Below are positions 25,101 through 34,297 of a DNA stretch of 64,000 nucleotides, one piece after another. The notes below the pieces were generated by a model. The model worked only from the letters and a program-made list of their open reading frames with translations. It made no database searches and was not told the DNA's origin. The position numbers and the translations under genes are program-made. Numbering within the stretch: the stretch's first letter is position 1; the number at the start of each line of letters is the position of its first letter. Source of the stretch: Magnaporthiopsis rhizophila (lineage: Eukaryota > Ascomycota > Sordariomycetes > Magnaporthales > Magnaporthaceae); assembly GCA_003049465.1 (NCBI GenBank), contig PYSS01000010.1, positions 434,001 to 498,000 on the forward strand, given 5' to 3'.

Positions 25101-25836
25101 CCCCGTCACGACGGTGATAGCTTAGCGTTGCGGTCGCTTTCCTTCGTCCGGGTCGACGAATCTCGTTTGTTGTTGCGGTCACGGCGTTGTCATGTGGCTC
25201 TTGTTTCGCCCTATGTCCCGTCCAGCTGGTACCGGGATGCCAAACTTTCCCGCCGATCAACTCCTACTGCCCAAGCTGGAGCGTTTCGGGACTAGGCGGG
25301 CGCTCCCTTGGTGGGTGTAAGCCCCCAGAAAATTCTAGGCGGCGAGGAGGAAGCGTGCATGGACCTCAAAGACCATTTCTCACGTGGTACAGTTGCTTGC
25401 CACGCAAATGCTTTCGTCTTCTACTTCTACATGATGCTAGCAACCACCGCTATGCTGTAATGGTATTCAAAGGAAACGGAGTCTTCCCAACGAAGCGTAC
25501 GCCAACCGAGTTGCCGTATTTAGGACGCAGGCTCTCATCTCCCAAGTCTTCGTTATGCTGTCCAGACACGCAAGACAGGTGACCACGGCCGAGGTGTGAT
25601 GCCATCCATACACGGTAGAGGCTCAATCTTCTTGGCCGGTCTGACATGTCGGTCCTTGAGCTTGATCCAGCCCTGCACATTGGCCATGCCGAGCTCGTCC
25701 CCCAGCCCGACTCTCGGGAAGGGCTGAGCCGAGATGCCAATCCCCTATCTATCCCCGACCTTCCCGGCTCTTAACCGCAACTTTTGGTCTGGAATCCCTG
25801 TTCTCGCTGCACAATGCAAAAGTATTCTCGGATTAT
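22125..25836. other. Gene-poor interval with decayed fragments
   Basis: 3.7 kb of normal GC content without a convincing intact gene. Short protein-like frames occur on the minus strand: 23828-23941 (kinase-like DIYSLGVV), 24165-24434 and 25556-25744 (contains a GWIKLKDRHVRPAKK stretch, ends at TAA 25553-25555). The order and stops suggest one or more decayed minus-strand genes. No tRNA, no transposon termini were recognised. Confidence 0.4.
23825..24434 (-). pseudogene. Possible decayed kinase-like gene fragment
   Basis: Read on the minus strand, the frame 23887-23825 gives GYKKLHDIYSLGVV and then a TGA. In fungal kinase-like proteins (often with HeLo/prion-inhibition domains) the motif DIYSLGVVLLEI marks kinase subdomain IX, and GYKK..HD commonly precedes it. 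Here the downstream LLEI is lost. Upstream, 24434-24165 is open between two TAG codons for 90 codons (contains GIYIPITNGTSWRDS), which I do not recognise. Whether both belong to one gene is inference. No catalytic HRD or DFG motif was found. Confidence 0.28.
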
Positions 25837-26948
25837 CTATGTCTGTCTCTCTTTGACTCTGGCAACCATGACGGAGTTCACTACGGCCCCGTACGGATGC
25901 ACTACCAGGCAAACGTCAAGACAGCGCAAAAGTGCCGGTCGGCTGATTTGCAGCTCCTATAAACCACGTGTTAAACTGTGCGGTCCAATATGCTCCACTG
26001 AGGTATTGGTTCTGCTGCTGCCCTGACGTGTACTCACCGGGTACAAGCACTTTCGCAGCCCCCATGCGGACCTCGTCAGGATGACGGCGCCGGGGTCCAT
26101 ATGGCTGGCGACGTTGACGATGCACGTTTCCTTCTCCTCGTTGGTCGAGCCGACAAGGGCGGCAAGATAGACGACTTGATAGCCGGAGAGGTCCAGGTCA
26201 AAATCCTTAGCGTCGGCCTTGGCGAACCGCATGCGAGCCTCCCCCGTAGGATCCAGCTGGTTGGCCATCTCGCTGGAAATTCTCAGGGCGCTGTCGTCGC
26301 AGTCGATGTTCAGGATCTCAGTCAGGGGGTCCCTCTTCCACGCTCCCCAGGGCGAACCGACCCCGGCCAGGGCTTGCATGATGCAGATGGACGTCAGGGG
26401 CATGGGCCCCGAGCCAATGTAGGCGATCTTGGTCGGGGGTGAGGGTAAAACGGTGAAGATGGCAGCGAGCTCTATCCGCACCAGCTCGACGTAGTTGCTG
26501 TAGTAGGGAAACCTGCAGAGGCGGTCCCAGGCGCTGGTAGACACATCCCGGTCCTCGTCACTCTGCACCCACTCGGCCCAGTGGCGCTCCAGCAGGAACT
26601 CGGACTCGGCGCAGAATCTTCGGAGCTCGGGGAGGACGGACTCGACCCTCTCGTCGTGGAGTATCTGGAGTAGCCATGTCAGAGAACACACCTCGTGGCT
26701 GCGACTACGTATCATTTGGGGGACCTGTTTCTCACCCTGTCTATAGTGTCGTGATCGTGGATTTCGGAGCACAGCTTGACCAGGCTCGACATTATTCTGT
26801 TGACAGACGGGCTTGGCGCAAGGGAGCTCTCTCTGGTCAGGGAGTTATAAGCGTCAACGATGTGATCGGCGGCATCTTGGGCTGTCTGGGCCACCAAGTG
26901 GCCGCCATCGGACTGGCGATAGGATAGCTTGCTGGAGATGGAGGACAT
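25837..26948 (-). CDS. Nicotianamine synthase
   Basis: Three exons on the minus strand, 26948-26736, 26664-26038 and 25956-25837, encode 319 residues, the usual length of the family. The enzyme condenses three S-adenosylmethionine molecules into nicotianamine, a metal chelator. The N-terminal helical domain includes PSVNRIMSSLVKLCSEIHD; the Rossmann-like SAM domain shows KIAYIGSGPMPLTS (about 145-158), a LTEILNIDCDDSAL acidic strand, FAKADAKDF, and VVYLAALVG. The third exon was placed by homology: it supplies ELQIS and the conserved end VVHPYGAVVNSVMVARV. All introns are phase 0 with GTGAG donors. The start at 26948 is the first ATG of the frame. Such genes are known in Neurospora and other ascomycetes; function in zinc/iron/copper handling is inferred from the family. 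Confidence 0.92.
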
Positions 26949-28495
26949 GATGGCCAATTTCTTTTGTCAACAGTCGTTTTTTGTCGAGCATCGATCATGA
27001 GAAGCTGGGAGGAGGAAGTCGAATTTATATTAACTAGGGCTAACTGGAGCACTAGCCCCTCAAAAGTGACACCTTGATGGCCGTGACTTGCGCACAACAG
27101 CGTGGGGGCTCCATTGGCTCACTCTCGTTGCGTTCATTCGCGCTTGCGGGTGCCGTGTCACGCAGAGTTGACGCATTTGACAAACAACGGGTACGTGACG
27201 AAAACGCCGTCACCTGGGAAGTGGCGTATCCAAACATCACGACAGGGACACTACCGCCGTGGGGTGTTGCTAGCGCCGACGTGGGTTACGCTACGCAACG
27301 GCGGCCCGACGGCGGCTGCACCATAGCTCGCCGTATAGCCCGCGGGTGTCCCTTGTGGACCAGTAGACCGCGTGTCTTGTGGTGATGCCGCAGTAGCGTG
27401 GCTACGTAGGCATGGGCGGCATCAGGATGTGGCCCTTGATCCTCGTTAGGTGGCGGAGGGCAGAGTCGACAAGAGCGGAGGGGATGGTTGAAGAAATGTT
27501 CAGTTTGATATGATGACAAAAGGAATGAGGAGGCTGTAAACAAGCACCTCGTCATAGTACAAAGCATTGGCAAACGCGCCTACCGGATGGACAGGCCCAG
27601 TGGAACGGGGGAATGGACCACGGGAGTGTCGTCTCCTCGGAGGCCAGGTTGTCTGAGAAGCTGGAAACCAGTGCGTAAGTGGCCAAGAAAATCACCATGC
27701 ACCGAACAGCCTTGAAATCGATAATCAAGGTCTTGAGTGCCATGGCTAGGACCTGGAAACATGTAAATACGCCCATGAGCCCCCTGGCCCAGGCATGAAG
27801 CTGCATGTACAGTTCAGCATGGAGCACCATGGCCAACCTTTGCGGAGCCAGGGCATGGTCCCGGTAGTTGATGCCCATAGCTAGGGTCTTGAGCTCCTTG
27901 GCTGCGACTGTGATGTACATGGTTATTGAATATGGGCTGGGCTAAGGGACAGGAGGAAGTTGTTGCTGGCGTACGCGGAACGAGGAACCAAACGTTGCAA
28001 GGAAACGATAGAGGGCTCTGTATTTAAAACAGTCTCTCCACAAGATGGCGATCTGAAAGAAGCATTCGCATGTACAAAGAGGCATTCAAGGCGTCTCAAT
28101 GCGGCTTCCATCGCCGGAACTCTAGACAAAGGCTTTTGTGCAAGCCCCATTGCAAATTGCTTGTTTTCTATGGACTGGGCGTCTTTGGGTCTTGGGCCCG
28201 TCGCGCAGACCCGCCCCCACCATCTCGCGGGAAAATAGTGGGGCTAAAGCCGGAGCGACCCCGCGGGCGAAATTTTGTGACGACGCCAGAAGAGACAGAC
28301 GTCACAGCCGGGCACAGCATTATCCTTCTACTCTCCTATCCTAAAGTCCCTCGCGTTAATTGCGCCCTCAGCTACGCCTTGGTACCCGTAGCTGAAGTCG
28401 GTGCTACTTGTGGCAAACTGCTGCGTCTCCGCCCCCTCCTTCGCGGCCCTCTCCGCGCCTGCTCCCCGGCCCGCTACGCCCACACCTCGAGCAAG
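26949..28495. other. Intergenic region, nicotianamine synthase to ARC1-like gene
   Basis: Divergent promoters of two genes. One hydrophobic 122-codon minus-strand frame (27552-27920) is listed separately with low confidence. The last 120 bases before the ARC1-like ATG are open in its frame (see that entry). Confidence 0.45.
27552..27920 (-). CDS. Uncertain hydrophobic open frame
   Basis: A 122-codon frame beginning MYITVAAKELKTLAMG with one or two possible membrane segments (about 40-65 and 72-90). I recognise no family. It lies on the strand opposite ARC1 and has no supporting splice structure. It may be chance. Confidence 0.15.
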   Translation of the reverse strand: MYITVAAKELKTLAMGINYRDHALAPQRLAMVLHAELYMQLHAWARGLMGVFTCFQVLAMALKTLIIDFKAVRCMVIFLATYALVSSFSDNLASEETTLPWSIPPFHWACPSGRRVCQCFVL

Positions 28496-29743
28496 ATGGC
28501 GGCCATCACCAAGCAGACTTACACGCCCGCCGAGCAGGCCGAGATCGCCCAGTGGCAGACCACCGCCGAGCGCCTCGCCGCCCAGGCCTCCACTGGTCCC
28601 GACGCATCCATTCTCGACGCCCTCAACACGCACCTGTCCTCGCGGACCACAGTGCTCGGCTCCAAGCCCAGCTTCGCCGACGTCGAGCTCTACAAAGCCC
28701 TGGCACCCGCCGTCAAGGCCTGGTCTGCCGAGCAGCGCACCGGCAAGGAGGGCCGCCCGCACATTGTCCGCCATCTCGACTTCGTCCAGAACAGCACTGG
28801 CGTCTTCGGCCTGGATGTCGCCGATGCGGACAAGATCAGCGTGAACCTCGACGAGGTGCTCTATGTCAAGTCACCCGAGGAAGCCAAGGCCGAGAAGGAG
28901 CGGCTCAAGAAGGAGAAGGCTGCCGCCGCCGCAGCCGACAGCAAGCCCGCTGAGACCAAGACGGTCGTCGACCGCACCAAGGAGGCCGCGTCCAAGGCTG
29001 CTGGTAAGGTCGCCGAGGCCAAGGACAAGGTCGCCGCAGCCGTTGCGGGCGAAGGCGCCGCCGCCGCCGCCGAGGGAGGCAACCAGAAGAAGAAGGAGAA
29101 GAAGGAGAAGGCGCCCAAGCCGCAAAAGGCACCCGCCGCGGCCGCCGCCCCGCCCTCGCCCTGCCTGATCGACCTGCGCGTCGGGCACGTGCTCAAGGCC
29201 ATCAAGCACCCCGAGGCCGACAGCCTATACGTGTCGACCATCGCCATGGGCGACCCGGCCGGCACGCCGGACACGGAGGAGTACGAGGGCCAGGTAGTGC
29301 GCACCGTCTGCTCAGGCCTCAACGGCCTGGTGCCGCTCGAGGAGATGCAGGGCCGCAAAGTGGTGGTAGTGTGCAATCTGAAGCCCGTCAAGATGCGCGG
29401 CGTCAAGTCGTGCGCCATGGTCCTGGCCGCGTCGCCGCGGCTCAAGGAGGGTGAAACCGACGACCACAAGGGCCCCGTCGAGCTGGTCAACCCCCCAGCC
29501 GACGCGCCCGCCGGTGCCCGCGTCTTCTTCGACGGCTGGAAGGGCGAACCCGAGAAGCAGCTGAATCCCAAGAAGAAGATCTGGGAGATGTTCCAGCCGG
29601 GGTTCACCACCACCGACGGTCTCGAGGTTGGCTTCGATGCGGGTGTTGTCAAGGAGCTTGGCAAAGAGGGCCTGGGCAAGCTGATCACGGAGGATGGCAA
29701 GGTCTGCACGGTCAAGACTCTGGCTGGGGCTACTGTTCGATAG
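28496..29743 (+). CDS. ARC1/G4p1-type tRNA-binding cofactor of aminoacyl-tRNA synthetases
   Basis: From ATG 28496 the frame gives 415 residues without introns. Yeast Arc1 docks methionyl- and glutamyl-tRNA synthetases and delivers tRNA to them. The N-terminal GST-C-like domain (about 1-130) includes LNTHLSSRTTVLG, PSFADVELYKAL and HIVRHLDFVQN. A Lys/Ala-rich basic linker follows (about 130-220, many KKEKKEK repeats). The C-terminal OB-fold tRNA-binding domain of the EMAP-II type starts at IDLRVGHVLKAIKHPEADSL (about 223) and shows VVRTVCSGLNG, VVVVCNLKPVKMRG, SCAMVLAAS and the closing P..DGWKGEPEKQLNPKKK. The frame stays open upstream of this ATG, where LLRLRPLLRGPLRAC...ARYAHTSSK precedes it; this resembles a mitochondrial presequence and would need a non-AUG start or an unseen exon. 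Confidence 0.93.
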   Translation: MAAITKQTYTPAEQAEIAQWQTTAERLAAQASTGPDASILDALNTHLSSRTTVLGSKPSFADVELYKALAPAVKAWSAEQRTGKEGRPHIVRHLDFVQNSTGVFGLDVADADKISVNLDEVLYVKSPEEAKAEKERLKKEKAAAAAADSKPAETKTVVDRTKEAASKAAGKVAEAKDKVAAAVAGEGAAAAAEGGNQKKKEKKEKAPKPQKAPAAAAAPPSPCLIDLRVGHVLKAIKHPEADSLYVSTIAMGDPAGTPDTEEYEGQVVRTVCSGLNGLVPLEEMQGRKVVVVCNLKPVKMRGVKSCAMVLAASPRLKEGETDDHKGPVELVNPPADAPAGARVFFDGWKGEPEKQLNPKKKIWEMFQPGFTTTDGLEVGFDAGVVKELGKEGLGKLITEDGKVCTVKTLAGATVR

Positions 29744-29875
29744 ATTTGTATCTATTGTATTTGTGTCAAATGCCCAAAGATGTATAAAAAAAAATCCAAC
29801 CTAGTCCCGTTGCCACGCGTGCCAGTCACCGTCTACTGAGCCTTATAGCTAGATATGCAAACTGCCGATATCACA

Positions 29876-30124
29876 TCACACGTCCTTCTTCGGCTTAATG
29901 GTGTCTTCGCTGGCTGTCGTCTCCCCCGAGCCGTCTGACCAGCTGCCATCGGAACTGCTGTCACTGTCGGAGCCGGACAGGTCGTCGTCGTGTGAGCTCC
30001 ACTGTCCCTGGTGATATCCGCCCCGGCTCGAGCTGTAGTCGGTGCATCCGTGGCGGCGGCCGCGTCTGCCGGACCGAGAACGCGGCGGATGGCAGGAGAA
30101 ATCGTCGCCGTCGTCATACGGCAT
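29876..30124 (-). CDS. Possible small Ser/Asp-rich protein
   Basis: An 82-codon frame from ATG 30124 (MPYDDGDDFSCHPPRSRSG) with an Arg/Ser-rich middle and an acidic serine run (SGSDSDSSSDGSWSDGS), ending KPKKDV. No family is recognised. The composition is unlike random GC-rich DNA, but low complexity can arise by chance. It converges with the ARC1-like gene 132 bp away. Confidence 0.3.
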   Translation of the reverse strand: MPYDDGDDFSCHPPRSRSGRRGRRHGCTDYSSSRGGYHQGQWSSHDDDLSGSDSDSSSDGSWSDGSGETTASEDTIKPKKDV

Positions 30125-30494
30125 TGTAAGTCTGTGCCACGGTGACTTGGCTTTTTCGCGCGCTTGACTTTTTTGTATACAGGTCGAGGGGGAGTGTGTG
30201 TGTGTGTGTATACGACAATTAAGGGGCAATGGCGGCTGATTTTGCTATGCGATTTGGGCTGAGAAAACACCGACTTTATGCAAAATTCGCTGGAGAAGAC
30301 ACCTCACTTGCATAGCTTGTCTCTTCAAGTGACGGGCTCGCTTTTTTTTTTCGGTCTGTACGTGATTGTATACAAGGAAGTGACACCAGCCAGCCCGTGT
30401 TTGACCGAGAGCGGTAGAATACAAGTGTGTGTCGGACGGCATCGTTACCGAAGCTCTCGTCGCCCATACTTTGGCTCGCAACACGCAACCTGGC
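30125..30494. other. Short intergenic region with TG microsatellite
   Basis: Holds a (TG)n run near 30196-30209 and a T-run near 30342. No gene seen; 3' side of the hydrolase gene. Confidence 0.5.
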
Positions 30495-31606
30495 TTACCT
30501 CGGCAGCTTGTCGAGGCTCTTGCTCTCCACGCTAAACCCGTCAGCAGCAGCAGCCGAGGTCCTGAAGTACTGCCCAGCCGTTGCGTTCCCCTTGAGAACC
30601 CAGTTGAGCCAGTGGACGGCCGCCTTGGCGAACTTGCCGCCGTTGGCGTCGTAGTAGGTGCCCCCGTGACCCACGTTGATGTTTCCCTTCCAGCTGGGCG
30701 TGCCGACCGGGAGGTTCTTGTAGTCACGTTCGGCCTTGAACAATTGGATGGGTTGGTCAATCAGGGACTCTCCAACGAAGAAGGACAAGAAAAGGTACTT
30801 TTTTTGCCGGAATAGGTAGGTAGGTTGGGAAGGGTGTAAGCCTACGTTCTGGTACGCAATGTCCGACGTCCCGCCCATGAAGTAAAAGATGGGCTTCCGG
30901 ATCGTAGCCACCGCCCCCGTGTTCTGCAGCAGGCCCGAGTTGAAGATGCCGAGGGTCGACACCCGCGCGTCGTCCTTTTGGTCGTACGCTTCGACACCTC
31001 CGCAGCTCATGCCCGCGGCCGCGACCTTAGTCGCGTCCACGGTTGCGTAGGGCGTGCCCGCCGCGCCCGCCCTGGCCGAGATCCAGTCGATGGAGTCGCG
31101 CATCTGCTTGGACGTCGTCGACCCTTGCCCGTTGGGTGCGCCGCTGGCGATAATGACGTAGCCGTGGGACGCGATCTCGGTCAAAAAGACGCGGAACGAG
31201 AGCCCGTTGGCCGCGCAGCCGCCGTTGCCCCAGACCATGACGGGGAGCTTGACGTCCTGGGGCACGGTCCGCGGCATGTAGATGGTGTGCGCCGGGAGCG
31301 ACGATTCGGTCTTGTAGATCTGGTGACGCCAGGATTTGGGGGTTAGTTTAGTTCGGGGCTGTTTCAACCTCTGGAGTCGTCCTGAACTCCATCCATAACT
31401 TGCATATAAAATTCGGCACTCACCGCCGGGTATTTGCCTGTGCCCCCGGCCTGCAGATGCAGGTCATTGTCAGCTTCAACTTCGTTTGTGTTTTTTTGCC
31501 CGTTGCTTCCTACACTCACCGACGACTGCCTCGCGTCAAGACGCTTGCTGGCGGAGGGTGCGCCATGGCCAAAGGCCAGCAAGGCCGAAAGAACAAGAAG
31601 CTTCAT
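30495..31606 (-). CDS. Secreted alpha/beta hydrolase
   Basis: Four exons on the minus strand, 31606-31520, 31450-31424, 31319-30846 and 30734-30495, encode 275 residues. Signal peptide MKLLVLSALLAFGHGAPSA (about 1-18), then KR, a possible processing site. The fold is that of the chlorophyllase/dienelactone-like esterases: LPVMVWGNGGCAANG forms the oxyanion region, GMSCGG holds the expected nucleophile Ser143, the acid is probably Asp191 in GTSDIAY and the histidine His219 in VGHGGTYYD. The 27-nt second exon (GGTGKYPA) and first intron were chosen by GT/AG signals and frame. The third intron (111 nt) is also open in frame, so intron retention would add 37 residues rather than stop translation. 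The substrate is unknown; secreted members of this family are often esterases of plant or polymeric material. Confidence 0.87.
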
Positions 31607-33768
31607 TTTGCTATCGCACGATGGACTGACAACTGGAACTCTGGTGTCAGGGGTTGGCGCAGAGGGATGGGTGCGTTCATCGAGGAACAACCGCCGTGTT
31701 TACGGTCTAAGTGTACTTTCCGTGGTAATTTATAGAGCATGTATCGACGGCCATCCCCCGCGCGAGGGGAAGATCCCCTCTTTGGGATCCATGTTTATGA
31801 TGGGGATGATGCTACCCTAATATCCAGTCCCTTCCGGCAACCTAATGGGACAAGGGACCGCGCCAGATCTCATTTTGGCCATCAAATCGCACGAGGATCT
31901 GCCCGGTGGATTGCCGATCCTTGTATCCGCAATAGCGGAAGGGACGATCTGCTTCCCGATTTTGCTGCCACCTCCTCCTCCCGGCCATCGCGCCCTTTTT
32001 AGCCGCGCCGCGCCCGATGCCAAGACGGGATAATTACCAACCGCTCGTTTTTCTTGTGGGCAGGAGACCGGCATGAAACACATGCACAATGGAGATCAAC
32101 TAATGAAAGTGTTGTTGGATTTCCCTGCATGTAAAGTTCCGCAGTCCACCAAAGGCTCGCCTGACGCCACTATCTATCGAACAAGAGAGGAGGGACCTCA
32201 TGCTAGGGCATAAGCAGAGTAGAAACGAACATCTTCCACCCAAAACGTTTCCCCTCACTGGCTATACCCGCCTCTCCCAGTCGTCAGCTCTTCCTTTGAC
32301 GTTTGCCTCGAAGGTTGCTCAAAGTCCAGCCAGGGCTGCTGCGGGGCAGCGCGCTCTGTGTGTCACAGTGTTAGACGTTTCATTTGATGTGGAGTGAAGA
32401 GGAAGTTCCGGCACCTAGCCCTGGTACTGATCCTGATCCTGATCCTGGTCCTGGGGCAGAGCCTGAGCCGCAGGCTGATAAGCCGATGACTTTGGGCAGG
32501 TGCGTTTTCCACAGTCGGTGAATTGAGTATAGTAATTATCGGATCCGAGACGTCCCATCCGGGAAGTACTTGGTGGTCGTCTTTTGGACGGAGGTACACC
32601 TGGTTTCAAAGTCTGATTAACAAGAAGGGGAGCAAATGGTGATTACTGACAGCGAATGTAGTTAACATACATGATGCCCTGAAATTGGATGAAAGGTTAC
32701 TGCAAAGAAGATAGTTGGAGGAGCAGGGTGGCTTGGGTGCGAGCAAGGCCGACGGAAAGGATCTAGTAGTCAACGCTAGATGCAGATCTGCTGATCTTGA
32801 GTGTTAATTGCCTAGCCAGAGAAGGGATGTTTTGACTGTGTAGAAGTGATGGCTCGTGGGAGGCAGATGTGACTAGACCGTAGGGGAAGCGAGTCTATAT
32901 ACACAAAGGGCCGAGATTCTCAAGGGGGCTCCTCCAGCGACCTAGCCAGAACACCTTCCCGATACTTGCTAGGCTCCTGGAAGGAAATCAGAGAATGATG
33001 ACTTCATGGTGTCACCGCAGCCAGAGGCCTGTCGGCCAGCCCGGGTGGAGATGTGAGCGGTGGTTATAGCCCGCCCTCCTTTTGGCACAATAAAGAAGCT
33101 AAAGCTGCGGCACCACACGAACATGCATAGGTTTGTCTTGGGCAACTGCTGTCATGCGGCACTGGGAGTTGGTGATTGGATCGATGGCTTGCGTTGCGTA
33201 ACTGCCCGGGAAAGGTGAATACATAATCAGCACGGCGTTGACAGTTCCCAGCTAGTGTGGCTCGTAATTACGGGTCACAGAACTCACAGGTATGGCCTCC
33301 GGCGATCTCTCCTTCCGGATCTCGAAGATCCTGGTGTGACAACATATCGCGGGTAATCACCTCCGCAGTCCGGCTGCGGCCAGAGATTGACAGGATGTCT
33401 CAACTATGGCTTGACCAGGCTTTGTCCACCAGACCTGGACAGCGCGTCCATGGAGGGGAAGGCAACGGCGAACGCCAGAGGTGGTGAGTGATAATTAGCC
33501 TTGGCAATAACCTAATTATGGTGTGGACGTCGAGCCACATCGAGCTGCACACTATCTAAACCGGTTATTCAGAGCTAGAGTGATACGTTGGGTCTAGTGT
33601 CGTAAGTTGCCAGTGCTTCCCGGCAGATTAATTAGCCCACTGGGTGATTAGTTACCCGATAATTTGTCCAATCATCTTATAATGTCATCTAGTACAGCGA
33701 AATTGACAGCTTTCTCCCCAAACTTTACCTGTGCGTTTTGCGTTTACATTTTCATGAGCTTGATTTTA
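31607..33768. other. Intergenic region up to the transposon island
   Basis: Promoter of the hydrolase and 1.9 kb without a convincing gene. A short TGATCC repeat lies near 32428-32452. GC falls gradually toward 33.7 kb. The final TA (33767-33768) is one copy of the target-site duplication of the island. Confidence 0.5.
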
Positions 33769-33975
33769 AGTCAGTGCACCCCCTCCCGGCCACCCCCACT
33801 TCCGGCCACTTGGATCCCCATACAAATCCACGCAAATTCACGGTTTTAAAAGCGGTATAACAAATCGGGGAAAAATCGTGTGAGTATAAAATAAGCGGTT
33901 TTATAAAATTTAAAAGCTAAATTTAATATAAAAAATAGGCACTTTTACTAAATATATATATTATATATAATAAAT
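33769..33975 (+). repeat. Left arm of outer terminal inverted repeat
   Basis: Aligns base by base with the reverse complement of 59674-59866. The first 90 bp are GC-normal (CACTTCCGGCCACTTGGATC), the rest AT-rich. Confidence 0.9.
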
Positions 33976-34297
33976 ATGCATTAAAAAAAGATAGGTAAAA
34001 TGTTAGTATTTGCTAATAAAATATATAAAAATTATAACAGTCAAAAAAAAGCTAATAACTCCCCAACCACAAAAGTAACAAAAACAAAATAACCTGTTTT
34101 ATATTTATAAAATTTGCGACTTTTAAATAATATTAACTATTATTATATATATTACATAATTCCGTATATATAAGCTTAATGCACAGTATAAAACACAGTG
34201 TATTATAAATTATTATATAAAAAATTAAATAAAATAATTATTAATATAAGGTTTTAAAGGTTATATAAGATTTTATATTACTAATATATTACAGATA

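Noticed and set aside
28861..29715. 284-codon minus-strand frame in the ARC1-like gene
   Set aside because: Ser/Ala/Pro-rich shadow of the OB-fold coding sequence.
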